NCBI GenBank assembly: GCA_965277695.1
Contig: CBDIDQ010000036.1
Span: 62,001-126,000 of the forward strand
DNA from: JABSOG01 sp965277695
GTDB lineage: Bacteria > Pseudomonadota > Gammaproteobacteria > Enterobacterales > Alteromonadaceae
Reading direction: 5' to 3'
Length of the DNA: 64,000 bases
Position 1 is the stretch's first letter. Every line of letters starts with the position of its first letter. Below the pieces are notes generated by a model that saw only the letters and a program-made list of their open reading frames with translations, searched no databases and had not been told where the DNA came from. The position numbers and the translations under genes are program-made. Positions 1 to 8,020 of this stretch are shown in pieces.

Positions 1-998
1 AAGAAAACAGCGGAATTAACGGGGTAAAGGGGGTAAAAAAAATTGCCGCCTTGTTTAGAACCATTTTAGCCATCATGGGCGACCCAGAGCGCTTACCGGA
101 TGATGAATTTGACCCTTCAAGGTTTACCTATCAGGCCAAATGGGCGCGTTGGGGGCGTAATCAGGGCGCAGCGACTGGGGTTGATCACATTGAAATTCAC
201 CCCGATGCTGAGGGACCTGAACCTACCTGTCCAATTGATGCCGATTTGATTATTATTCCGGTAGCGACCCGGGATGAAGCCATCGAGGCACTGCGCAAGG
301 TTGCGGAGCAAGGTGAAGATCCACCAAGTGGCGGGGGTGATGAGCAATCACACTTTTTGCGTTTTAAGCAGATTTACCAGCAATACAAAAAGCATTTTCC
401 AGAAGACGGCGGCATCAGTCCCTCGCGAGACTTGCCAATTAATCCGACCACTTTTGCCAATACCCGCTCGCTGGGGGATGACGTTAAAATTAATGCCACG
501 CCAATCACTAATGAAGAGTCTGCCAAGTGGGCTACCTTGTTCGATTTACGTTATCGCTTATTGTTGACCAACCTGTCTTATGCTTATCGTTTGGTACGAT
601 TGATAAATCCAAATAAAGGCCCAGGCACCTATCAAAAAATTATGCACCAGTCTTTTTGCGAAATGTATAACCTTAAAGCTATTTCAGATATTTTGGTACG
701 TCGTCCATTAGAAGAAGGGGCCGATATTAATAAACAGTTTAAACCAGCGGGTCCTTCTTTTCATATGCCTTACACCTTAGAGTTGCCAGAAAGCGCGACT
801 ATGTGCTGGATGCAATTTCGTGATATTTTGGGCGGTTGTAATGAAATTCGACTGTGGCTTGAAGCTCGGCATACTGCTGAAACTCGGTTTCAGGAAGTGA
901 ATTACCTAGCAGCGATGGGCAATGCTGATCGGGATTATCTTGAATGGCTTAATACGGTGTTGGAAGCAACAAAAGTGGCGGGGAGTATGGACCAATGA
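1..998 (+). CDS. ferritin-like (VioB C-terminal-type) protein, N-terminus outside the window
   Basis: The frame is open to the left edge (first whole codon at position 3), so the true start lies outside; the TTG at 51 is only the first internal candidate. The visible protein resembles the ferritin-like domain found at the C-terminus of VioB (iminophenylpyruvate dimer synthase) and in proteins encoded beside LodA-like oxidases. The clearest hallmark is DEQSHFLRF near residue 97 of the visible part, an E..H pair at the start of a helix expected to carry metal ligands. No signal peptide can be judged. Its stop overlaps an ATG (ATGA at 995-998), suggesting translational coupling to the oxidase gene downstream. 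A diiron or redox accessory role in quinoprotein assembly or function is inference; catalytic activity is not shown. Confidence 0.65.
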   Translation, partial: ENSGINGVKGVKKIAALFRTILAIMGDPERLPDDEFDPSRFTYQAKWARWGRNQGAATGVDHIEIHPDAEGPEPTCPIDADLIIIPVATRDEAIEALRKVAEQGEDPPSGGGDEQSHFLRFKQIYQQYKKHFPEDGGISPSRDLPINPTTFANTRSLGDDVKINATPITNEESAKWATLFDLRYRLLLTNLSYAYRLVRLINPNKGPGTYQKIMHQSFCEMYNLKAISDILVRRPLEEGADINKQFKPAGPSFHMPYTLELPESATMCWMQFRDILGGCNEIRLWLEARHTAETRFQEVNYLAAMGNADRDYLEWLNTVLEATKVAGSMDQ

Positions 999-1203
999 CA
1001 ATAAAAAATCTTTGTATCTTACCGGCGATGGCAATAGCTCGCTTAAGATCCGCAACCCAGCCACTGGCTAAACACACCAAAGCAGCGGAAGCGACAAAAG
1101 TGGCGGGGAGTATGGACCAATGACAATAAAAAATCTTTGTATCTTACCGGCGATGGCAATAGCTCGCTTAGGATCGGCAACCCAGCCACTGGATAATTAC
1201 ACC
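962..1203 (+). repeat. 125-bp tandem duplication spanning the gene junction
   Basis: Bases 962-1078 recur at 1087-1203 with a constant offset of 125 and only a few mismatches. The unit carries the last codons of the ferritin-like gene, its TGA, and the first about 28 codons of the oxidase gene. The left copy is a diverged, non-functional duplicate of the oxidase start. Confidence 0.9.
995..1123 (+). other. 42-codon chimeric mini-ORF created by the duplication
   Basis: Starting at the ATG of the left repeat copy (995), the frame runs through the oxidase N-terminal residues (MTIKNLCILPAMAIARL), then through the ferritin-like protein tail (EATKVAGSMDQ). It stops with a TGA at 1121-1123 that overlaps the true oxidase ATG at 1120. 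The ATGA overlap is therefore present at both junctions. It is probably a passive by-product, but it could act as a coupling leader for oxidase translation. No independent function is claimed. Confidence 0.5.
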
Positions 1204-3432
1204 ATTGAAACCGACAGCAAAGCGCCGCTGGGGTTTCGCCAAATCAAACGGGCAGATACTTTTATTGTTGATGCCCAAAGTGGCGAGATCACCGAAAAGC
1301 TGCCTGCTGACGAACTCACCCCAAGCTTTAAAAGCGGCAATAAAGTTAGACCGGTTGCGCCTTTTATGGAGGCTTTTGTCACGCTCGATGGGGAAGATAA
1401 ATTAGTGCCGCTGACAATGCAATTGTTGGCTAAATATGGACTAAAAGTCAGCTGGCAGGTGGATGTTGCCAATTTTAAAGTGTTTCGCCGCACCGAAGAT
1501 GAAAATGACAAGGTGACGGGCAGTCTGAGTAATATTGAAGATCACTGGCAACATCGACTCAAGGGGTTTTGCAATCACTTTGTCAGAGATGCCAATGGCG
1601 ATCGCAAGTACATCAGTTGGGGGACCATGCAGTTTATCAAACCGACTGCTGAATTTAATGAAATTCGTTTGCGGTTCACCCCAGCTAAAGGTTTGGTTTA
1701 TGGCTGTACGCCTTTACCCGATAGCGATAATGGCACAGATAAATCAGGACAACAACGGATGGGCGGCCCAGCTTATTCAGATATCAATATACCGCCGCAG
1801 CGAATGGTTTATAACAGTGAAGCGGGTAGCTGGAATGGTCATGTCGATAAAAATCCGACCACCACCACTTATGGTCAGGGTTTGTATGCTGCTTATAATC
1901 AAACCCCGTTTTATAACTATTATGATGAACCGCAACCCGCCCGAGGTTATCTGGACGATACCTGTGATGGTATTGTCACCTTGAATCTGATTGATAAAAC
2001 GGGGCGAAGCCTCTTGAGTGCCAAAGCCCGCTTTTGTTCGGCACCGCCAATTTACGCGCCGGATTCAGAATTTATCCGCACCATTGAAGATGAAGTCGAA
2101 CAGGTCCTGCTAGGGCCTAATTTTGACACCACTAATGGTGTGCCGATGGAAGCGGCTGAAAACATTGTGCGCCGCGCTTATGAAACGGTGCGGTTTATGA
2201 ATTTGTCAGTGCTCAATGGTGACATGATCAAGGGTCGGGTTAATCCTGGCGATACTATGGTGGCCAATGATTGTGAAGATTTATCGCGACCAAATGAAAC
2301 GATTATGGCGCAACATAGCATTGATACCTTGTCGATTGCTGGTTTACATCAGCAGCTGTACACTTCGTTGCGGGCAGGCTCTGCGCCGTGGTTTTATCAA
2401 TTAATGCGTAAACCCGAAGAAGTCGGTGATTTGACTGATAAAGGTCGACGTAAAATGCCGGCCATGATGTCAGGTGCTGAAGGGCGATATTTGACCCTGA
2501 CTTATCGTCAGCTGGATATTATCAAGCAATCTGGCAATGTTGGTATGTTTGATCGTCCGCGTGTTAGCGAAGCTGATGTTGGCGAGTTGACGCCAAGAAA
2601 CTTGACCGCTCAACTGCAATATCGCGGTCACAGTAATCCGGTGAGCACCCATATTGGTTCGGCAGCTGGTAATTGTTGTCCTGGGCTGGAAATGGATTTT
2701 CGTAGTGTGTGGCGACGAATATTTGAAGGTATTACGTTGGTGGAGCACAACAATTATGTAGTGCAGACTGATGAAGCGTTTAGTCACCTGCAAGGTCGTC
2801 GTTTACTCAGTATTGATATTCCTAAAGCCAATGGTGAAATGGTCAATCGATCAGTGGTGGTGCAGGCGACAGGGCCTACAGCTTATGGCGATGCTGATGA
2901 TGTATTACGTACAGATGATAACCCTGATGGCATCGTTAATCTTGAGTGGTCAAATACCTTGTCTGATATCTGGGAGCATATTGGCAGTTCGCTGACTTGT
3001 TACTTTACAAAAGACAGTGCAAACCCGCCGGGCAAACAAGCGTGGCTGGACCCGGAAGAACGAGAAACCTACGAACAAGAGACAATCACCGAACAATTAA
3101 CTATCCGTAACTTCTTTGATGAAGGCACCACCTTTATTTCAGAAGCCCTAGCCAGCCCCGGTGAATTAACTCAGGGGTTATGCTCACCGTGGCAGAATGA
3201 CTTTCGTGAATGTGTCTGTTATTACTGGGCCACCAGTCGACCGGATTATGTCAATGTCGAGCCTGCTAATAATGGCGGTAGTCGTGGTGATAACTGGCTG
3301 CAAAAGAAACGCAGTGGCCGTTATGTGGTGGATGATTATAAAGATAATCGATTGGCTAATTATCAGGATTTGTTTACAGATTGGGAGTCGATATTGAAAT
3401 TCCAAATTCAGGGTAAAGATGTGCCTGAGTAA
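1120..3432 (+). CDS. LodA/GoxA-family CTQ-dependent amino-acid oxidase
   Basis: At 770 aa it fits the LodA-like family (L-lysine 6-oxidase, glycine oxidase GoxA), whose cysteine-tryptophylquinone cofactor is built from the protein's own Cys and Trp. The N-terminus (ILPAMAIARLGSA) matches the family's opening strand (consensus about IGIARVGNS) and there is no signal peptide. A C-terminal block WQNDFREC holds Asp694-x3-Cys698, the spacing I recall for Asp512/Cys516 of Marinomonas LodA, so Cys698 is the likely cofactor cysteine. Trp726 (DNWLQK) or Trp755 are candidate partners. Another conserved-looking stretch is NCCPGLEMDFR near residue 520. Substrate cannot be predicted. Start: ATG at 1120 overlapping the preceding TGA. 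The two downstream genes look like its maturases. Confidence 0.85.
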   Translation: MTIKNLCILPAMAIARLGSATQPLDNYTIETDSKAPLGFRQIKRADTFIVDAQSGEITEKLPADELTPSFKSGNKVRPVAPFMEAFVTLDGEDKLVPLTMQLLAKYGLKVSWQVDVANFKVFRRTEDENDKVTGSLSNIEDHWQHRLKGFCNHFVRDANGDRKYISWGTMQFIKPTAEFNEIRLRFTPAKGLVYGCTPLPDSDNGTDKSGQQRMGGPAYSDINIPPQRMVYNSEAGSWNGHVDKNPTTTTYGQGLYAAYNQTPFYNYYDEPQPARGYLDDTCDGIVTLNLIDKTGRSLLSAKARFCSAPPIYAPDSEFIRTIEDEVEQVLLGPNFDTTNGVPMEAAENIVRRAYETVRFMNLSVLNGDMIKGRVNPGDTMVANDCEDLSRPNETIMAQHSIDTLSIAGLHQQLYTSLRAGSAPWFYQLMRKPEEVGDLTDKGRRKMPAMMSGAEGRYLTLTYRQLDIIKQSGNVGMFDRPRVSEADVGELTPRNLTAQLQYRGHSNPVSTHIGSAAGNCCPGLEMDFRSVWRRIFEGITLVEHNNYVVQTDEAFSHLQGRRLLSIDIPKANGEMVNRSVVVQATGPTAYGDADDVLRTDDNPDGIVNLEWSNTLSDIWEHIGSSLTCYFTKDSANPPGKQAWLDPEERETYEQETITEQLTIRNFFDEGTTFISEALASPGELTQGLCSPWQNDFRECVCYYWATSRPDYVNVEPANNGGSRGDNWLQKKRSGRYVVDDYKDNRLANYQDLFTDWESILKFQIQGKDVPE

Positions 3433-3716
3433 TTAGACTTTAGGAATGAAAATTGTGAATGTCTTAAGGGTTTGACGGGCTTTTCAAGTCGTTGGAGCGC
3501 TTTATTCCTAAAAGTAAAAAAAAATTAACCACGGAGCCACGGAGAAAAATAACGTCAAAAACCAATGATTTTTAACTGTTTTGCTTTTGACCTTCTCCGT
3601 GTCTCCGTGTCTCCGTGGTGAGTGCTCTTGATTGTAAAGAACGAAGCGCTCCAGATACCTGAACAACTCAACTGCCCGTATAACGGTAGTGATAACAGAA
3701 CAGAATTTAAATCAAG
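3431..3716 (+). repeat. palindromic intergenic repeat, copy A
   Basis: About 285 bp between the oxidase and radical SAM genes. The outer arms GGAGCGCTTTATTC and AACGAAGCGCTCC and the inner arms CCACGGAG..CACGGAG and CTCCGTGTCTCCGTGGT are inverted, so the element can fold as a long hairpin. The same sequence occurs inverted at 42598-42893 and rearranged at 37905-38135. It has no coding capacity of its own, although the radical SAM frame is open through its right arm. Confidence 0.85.
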
Positions 3717-3726
3717 AGGCAAATGT

Positions 3727-5193
3727 GTGACACAAATACCGATATCAATGATTGATGACAAGATCGATGATCTGAGCACGGAACAAGCACAGGCTTACAT
3801 GCAAAGCTCAAAACCGACAACGCAGCATCTGCATATGTGGCGGCCTGCTGCTCTTTATGAAGGGAATGAAGGGAATGAAGAGAATAAGAAAAGTGACGAA
3901 AGCGGGCATTTGCTGGTGGTTAACGGCAGCCGCTTATTTGATATTACGCCAAAGCTCCAGCAGCAAATTGAAGCGGCGATTGATTCAGGCGATGAGGCTG
4001 CACTATTAACCCGTTTGGGCATTGATGGTGCGCCGATGATTGACGATACGCCGTTGACGCAGCCTAAAACCTACGCCTTTTCATTGGCGGTGGCGCAAAA
4101 GTGCAACTTGGGTTGCACTTATTGTTATGCTCAGCAGGGTGAGTTTGGCGGTACGGCGAAAAACATGCCGCTGGAGACAGCGTTGCAAGCGGTGGATGTG
4201 CTGGTGGATGGCGTTGACGATGGTGGACGGTTTAATCTAGCTTTTATGGGCGGTGAACCGTTGGTCAACAGAAAGGTATTGCGTCAAGCAACCCTTCATG
4301 CGGTCAAACGAGCGAAAGAAAGGGCTATTAGCGTGTCGTTTTCGATCACCACTAACGGCACCTTATTACGACAGCACGATGCGGTGTTTTTCGAAGAACA
4401 TGGCTTTGCGGTTACCATCAGCCTTGATGGCGTGGGCGAGACTCATGATGCATTGAGACCTTATAAAGGAGGCAAAGGGTCTTATGAGTTGATCATGAAA
4501 AACGTGCGGCCATTGTTGGCGATACAAAAGCATATGCAAGTATCTGCCCGAGTCACCGTTACCCCCAAAAACCTCTCCTTGTTGCCAATTCTCGATACCT
4601 TTTTAGCCGAAGGCTTCCACTCGGTGGGTTTTTCTCCGATGCTCAGTGCGCCCAACGGACAGGACGAAATGGGCCAGCAAGAATTGGCGGTGATGCTCGA
4701 ACAAATGATTGAATGCGGTAAAGCGTTTGAACGTCATACTCTGGCGGGCAAACGTTATGCTTTTGCCAACATGAATAATGCCATGCGAGAAATCGACAAG
4801 GGCACTCATCGCCCTTACCCTTGTGGTGCTGGAGCTGGTTACATGGGGGTATCAGCTAACGGTGAACTCAGTGCTTGCCATCGTTTTGTTGATGATGATG
4901 ACGGTTTGATGGGCACATTAGACAGTGGCATTGATACCGAGAAACAAACCGGTTGGTTGGCAGACAGGCATGTTCATCAACAACAACCTTGTCAGACTTG
5001 CTGGGCTCGTTATTTGTGTGGTGGCGGTTGTCATCACGAGGTTATTGGTCGCGGCAGGATGGCATGTGATTACGTGCGGGGTTGGTTGCAATATTGTATG
5101 GAAGCCTATTTACGCCTAGCTCCTCTATTAACGAGGTCAAAAGAGATTGAGGGGACAAGAGCGGATGATAAGCCGGTGGCAGAGCAACGATGA
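3727..5193 (+). CDS. radical SAM/SPASM maturase, QhpD-like
   Basis: From the chosen start it has 488 aa. CNLGCTYC (Cys126, Cys130, Cys133) is the CxxxCxxC site for the SAM-binding [4Fe-4S] cluster. The C-terminal SPASM region begins at CGAGAGY (Cys366), continues with SACHRF, and ends with CQTCWARYLCGGGCHHE, ligands for auxiliary clusters. This layout resembles QhpD, which forms thioether crosslinks in the quinohemoprotein amine dehydrogenase gamma subunit. GTG at 3727 is preferred because AAGAGG lies about 7 bases upstream; the frame is open to 3622 but that part is repeat DNA. Its stop overlaps the next ATG (ATGA at 5190). Inferred role: peptide crosslinking or modification of the LodA-like protein or an unseen peptide. 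Confidence 0.85.
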   Translation: MTQIPISMIDDKIDDLSTEQAQAYMQSSKPTTQHLHMWRPAALYEGNEGNEENKKSDESGHLLVVNGSRLFDITPKLQQQIEAAIDSGDEAALLTRLGIDGAPMIDDTPLTQPKTYAFSLAVAQKCNLGCTYCYAQQGEFGGTAKNMPLETALQAVDVLVDGVDDGGRFNLAFMGGEPLVNRKVLRQATLHAVKRAKERAISVSFSITTNGTLLRQHDAVFFEEHGFAVTISLDGVGETHDALRPYKGGKGSYELIMKNVRPLLAIQKHMQVSARVTVTPKNLSLLPILDTFLAEGFHSVGFSPMLSAPNGQDEMGQQELAVMLEQMIECGKAFERHTLAGKRYAFANMNNAMREIDKGTHRPYPCGAGAGYMGVSANGELSACHRFVDDDDGLMGTLDSGIDTEKQTGWLADRHVHQQQPCQTCWARYLCGGGCHHEVIGRGRMACDYVRGWLQYCMEAYLRLAPLLTRSKEIEGTRADDKPVAEQR

Positions 5194-6626
5194 ACAGGAC
5201 ACCAGTGAATAAGGATTATGATGTTGTCGTGATTGGAGGCGGGCCAGCGGGCAGCACAATGGCCGTTAGATTAGCCCAGCTGGGTCATAAAGTGTGTGTA
5301 TTGGAACGGCAACAGTTCCCCCGTCATCACATAGGTGAATCCCTTAGCCCGGGCATTTGGACCCAACTCGAAATGTTAGGGGCGATTGAAGCGTTTACTG
5401 CTTTGCCAAACTATCCGTGTCGTCAAGTGAGTGTGCGTTGGCCGGGACAACCACAAGAAGATCGTCAAATCAGCGGTTCACCCGGGGTATTGGTGAACCG
5501 TCATCAATTTGACTCAATGTTGCTTCATTTTGCTATCGGTCATGGGGTTGATTGTTTGCTCGACAGTAAAGTGCTTAACCGAGTGGACAGTGCTGATGGT
5601 TGGCAATTAACTGTCGCTTATGACAATCAAACCTTGATGCTCAATAGCCGATTTATCGTTGATGCCAGCGGTCGGACAGGTTTTTTACCCGGCGAAAAGC
5701 AACAAAATGGCCCCCGAACTTTTTGTCTTTATGGTTATTGGCAAGCGAAAAACCTGCCGCTAATTCCGGTGATTGAAGGCACACCTTCATGCTGGGTGTG
5801 GGGAATGCCTTTGCCAGATGATACATACAATGCGATGGTTTTTGTCGATGAGTCAGCACTCAAAGCGGCGGATTCTGGCCGTCAGCTTTATCATCAACAG
5901 TTGCTGCAATCTGGTCTTTTGAATGATCTGGCGGATAAAATCTTAGTCGGCAAAGTAATGGTTGCTGACGCGACTGCGGCGATGAGTTTAGACCCCATCA
6001 GCAAAAACGCTATCAAGGTTGGGGAGGCAGCGTTGGCACTCGATCCTTTATCTTCTTCTGGCGTACAAAAAGCCATTCAAACAGCGCTAAGTGGTGCGAT
6101 TGCCGTGCATACTTTGTTGAAAAACCCTGCCACTGGCGAGGCGGCTATTAGCTTTTATCGACAGACGATAAAAGCATCTGCTGAACAACATCAACAATGG
6201 GCTCAGGAATTTTACGCCACTGGCGCTGAATTTTATGACACTCCATTTTGGCAGCGACGAGCGCATTTCGCCGAGATTAAAAAGCCTCAGACAGCCGCAT
6301 ATGTTGCAGCACCGATTGATGATTCAACGCCATTTCATGAATTACAATTGGAGCTATCGGCTGAGATTCAATGGTCAGATATTCCCTGTATTACTGGCGA
6401 GTTCATCGAATTACACAAGGGCTTAACGCATCCGGCTTTTGATGAACCTGTCGCTTTTTTCTCTGGTCACGCATTGGCTCCTTTATTACAAGCGTTGCCA
6501 GAGCAGCCGCTTAATCCTGTGGATATCGCCAGCTTGTGGCAACCACAGCTACCGTTTGAAACCGCTTTGTCGCTGGTGGGTTGGTTGATGGGGCATGGTT
6601 TGTTGGCAGCGAAGTCAATAGCATAA
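5190..6626 (+). CDS. FAD-dependent oxidoreductase, LodB/QhpG-like maturation factor
   Basis: This 478-aa flavoprotein is of the halogenase/geranylgeranyl-reductase type. It has an N-terminal Rossmann motif GGGPAG (Gly16-x-Gly18-x2-Gly21), then the family block PRHHIGESL, then an FAD-binding DPLSSSG segment around residue 285. In LodA and GoxA systems a flavoprotein of this kind (LodB, GoxB) is needed for CTQ formation, and QhpG does the matching tryptophan hydroxylation in the QHNDH system. The ATG overlaps the radical SAM stop by 4 bp, so the two are translationally coupled. I infer that it oxygenates the precursor Trp of the oxidase at 1120-3432. A flavin halogenase is a less likely alternative, given the operon. 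Confidence 0.8.
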   Translation: MNRTPVNKDYDVVVIGGGPAGSTMAVRLAQLGHKVCVLERQQFPRHHIGESLSPGIWTQLEMLGAIEAFTALPNYPCRQVSVRWPGQPQEDRQISGSPGVLVNRHQFDSMLLHFAIGHGVDCLLDSKVLNRVDSADGWQLTVAYDNQTLMLNSRFIVDASGRTGFLPGEKQQNGPRTFCLYGYWQAKNLPLIPVIEGTPSCWVWGMPLPDDTYNAMVFVDESALKAADSGRQLYHQQLLQSGLLNDLADKILVGKVMVADATAAMSLDPISKNAIKVGEAALALDPLSSSGVQKAIQTALSGAIAVHTLLKNPATGEAAISFYRQTIKASAEQHQQWAQEFYATGAEFYDTPFWQRRAHFAEIKKPQTAAYVAAPIDDSTPFHELQLELSAEIQWSDIPCITGEFIELHKGLTHPAFDEPVAFFSGHALAPLLQALPEQPLNPVDIASLWQPQLPFETALSLVGWLMGHGLLAAKSIA

Positions 6627-6674
6627 ATATCCATCAATACCTTTGATTTATCCCGTTGATTGATCTAGACTGTA

Positions 6675-6690
6675 ATTTGTATGTACAAAT
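6675..6690. promoter_or_regulatory. palindrome upstream of brnT, probable BrnA operator
   Basis: ATTTGTA-TG-TACAAAT is a perfect 7-bp inverted repeat 40 bases upstream of the brnT start. BrnA antitoxins are ribbon-helix-helix autorepressors that bind such sites; the assignment is positional. A strong ribosome site (GGGAGG, 6720-6725) precedes the ATG at 6730. Confidence 0.5.
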
Positions 6691-6729
6691 GTTAATACAA
6701 GCTAACACAAGGAAAGACAGGGAGGCGTT

Positions 6730-7271
6730 ATGCGTTTTGAGTGGGACGATTTCAAGAATGAAATTAATATTCGCAAGCATGGTATTGATTTCACTGATGT
6801 GCAGAGCATGTTTAGTCATCCGATGCTGGCATTGTTTGGTGATACTAGAGCACCAATCGATTTAAAAAGCACCAACCAGAATTTCACAAAAACTTGACAA
6901 AATACATTAAGATTTTGATTATAAACGATATTTTTAGCGCTCGAATAAGGGCTGGCGTTGAGTTTTTGCTCATTCCCAAGGGCGGGGCTAAAATGCCCAC
7001 ACTCTGCGCAAAATGAGTTTGATTTAGATGACTAAACCTGCACTCATTTTGTTTGATTGTGAACATTTTATCTCCCGCTGGTGGGCACTATCAAATCGAT
7101 TGGTGCTCTAGAGGTTATGCAGAGGAGCGTTGGATAGGTATTGGCTGGTTACACGTCATGATAGGTGTGGTGGTCTATACCGAAAGGGATGAGGAAGTCA
7201 TTCGCATCATTTCTGCCCGCAAAGCAACAAAATATGAGGTACGCCGATATGAGCAACACATCGAAAACTGA
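6730..7271 (+). pseudogene. brnT: BrnT toxin gene split by a MITE
   Basis: The left part (from ATG 6730) reads MRFEWDDFKNEINIRKHGID and on to GDT, the start of a BrnT ribonuclease toxin. The right part (from 7111) reads GYAEERWIGIGWL..VYTERDEEVIRIISARKA, the rest of the fold. Removing 6848-7110 (element plus one TA) restores one frame, GDTRGYAEERW, with no other defect; the ancestral toxin would be 92 or 93 aa. A residual frame from 7053 could still give the C-terminal half. The antitoxin gene overlaps its 3' end. The break is recent enough that no further decay is visible. Confidence 0.85.
6848..7108. mobile_element. 261-bp MITE with 16-bp terminal inverted repeats and TA target duplication
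   Basis: The ends are GAGCACCAATCGATTT and its exact reverse complement, flanked by TA at 6846-6847 and 7109-7110, the signature of IS630/Tc1-mariner-type insertion. There is no transposase gene inside, so it must be mobilised in trans. An internal hairpin (AAAATGAGT..ACTCATTTT) and a TTGACA box at 6894-6899 with GATTAT 17 bases further on may give outward transcription toward brnA. Confidence 0.9.
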
Positions 7272-7500
7272 CTGGCAGCGTTTGGCGCAAATGGATGACA
7301 AGGCCATTAATAAGGAAGATATTGCAGAATTGACTGAGGATTTTTTCCGTAATGCCCAAGTTCAAGTGCCAGCCAAACAGCCGGTGACACTGAGACTGGA
7401 TACGGATGTACTGAATTGGTTTAAGTCACAAGGTAAAGGGTATCAAACCCGGATCAATAAGTTATTGCGCAGCTACATGGAGGCGCAGCAAGCGCAATAA
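7249..7500 (+). CDS. brnA: BrnA antitoxin
   Basis: An 83-aa protein with a C-terminal ribbon-helix-helix segment (VTLRLDTDVLNWFKSQGKGYQTRIN starts near residue 45, ending INKLLRSYMEAQ), the usual BrnA architecture. It binds and neutralises BrnT and represses the brnTA promoter. ATG at 7249 is chosen because GAGG lies 9 bases upstream; it overlaps the brnT 3' end by 23 bp, typical of this pair. With the toxin broken this is an orphan antitoxin, yet its frame is intact. Confidence 0.85.
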   Translation: MSNTSKTDWQRLAQMDDKAINKEDIAELTEDFFRNAQVQVPAKQPVTLRLDTDVLNWFKSQGKGYQTRINKLLRSYMEAQQAQ

Positions 7501-7515
7501 AGAGACTGGCTGGAT

Positions 7516-7998
7516 TTAATATTTGGCCAAATCTCGGCTTAATTCTTTTTCTAGTTTTTGGGTGGCATTTTTCAAATCAATGGCATATTGTTCGAGTAAT
7601 TTGTCTTTTTCGGTTATTGGGGTCCATGGGTTGACTTTGACGGTATTGCCGTCTTCATCCGTGGCGACAAATACGATGATGCAATGATTGGTTTCGAGCA
7701 GCTCTGTGCCTGTGGTGTCGCCGGATTTTATACTTACCGAAATATGCATACTGGTATTACCGGTGTGGGCGATATTAGCAGTGACTTCAACCAGTTGACC
7801 GACGAGGATAGGGCGGTGAAAACGGATGGAGCCGACGGATACGGTGACGCAATATTTGCCACTCCAGCTGGCGGCACAAGCGTAAGCGGCCTGATCAATC
7901 CATTTCATCGCAATACCACCATGAACTTTACCGCCAAAGTTGACGTGTGTTGGCTCGGCTAAAAAGCGCAGTACCATAGTTCTTCTATTTATTTTCAT
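7516..7998 (-). CDS. acyl-CoA thioesterase, hotdog fold (YciA/ACOT-like)
   Basis: At 160 aa it has the hotdog thioesterase signature: N-F-G-G-K-V-H-G-G-x-A-M-K-W-I-D near residue 20-35, then the central helix, and SIRFHRPILVGQLVEV. It hydrolyses acyl-CoA to free acid and CoA in the cytoplasm; chain-length preference cannot be read. A charged C-terminal tail (KDKLLEQYAIDLKNATQKLEKE) looks helical. Start at ATG 7998; an internal ATG at 7977 is possible. It lies downstream of hmp on the same strand, separated by a hairpin repeat, so it is probably a separate transcription unit. Confidence 0.85.
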   Translation of the reverse strand: MKINRRTMVLRFLAEPTHVNFGGKVHGGIAMKWIDQAAYACAASWSGKYCVTVSVGSIRFHRPILVGQLVEVTANIAHTGNTSMHISVSIKSGDTTGTELLETNHCIIVFVATDEDGNTVKVNPWTPITEKDKLLEQYAIDLKNATQKLEKELSRDLAKY

Positions 7999-8020
7999 CT
8001 TCAGTCATCTCTTTACATTA

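Noticed and set aside
3434..3640. Transcription terminator of the oxidase gene
   Set aside because: The palindrome is long but lacks a T-run after a short GC stem, and the element is dispersed at other, unrelated places.
3622..3726. 35-codon N-terminal extension of the radical SAM protein from GTG 3622
   Set aside because: It is translated from the palindromic repeat (copy A) and has no ribosome site; GTG 3727 has AAGAGG at good spacing.
7053..7271. Separate 72-aa gene overlapping the MITE end
   Set aside because: Residues from GYAEERW onward are the C-terminal part of BrnT; the first 20 or so residues come from the MITE.
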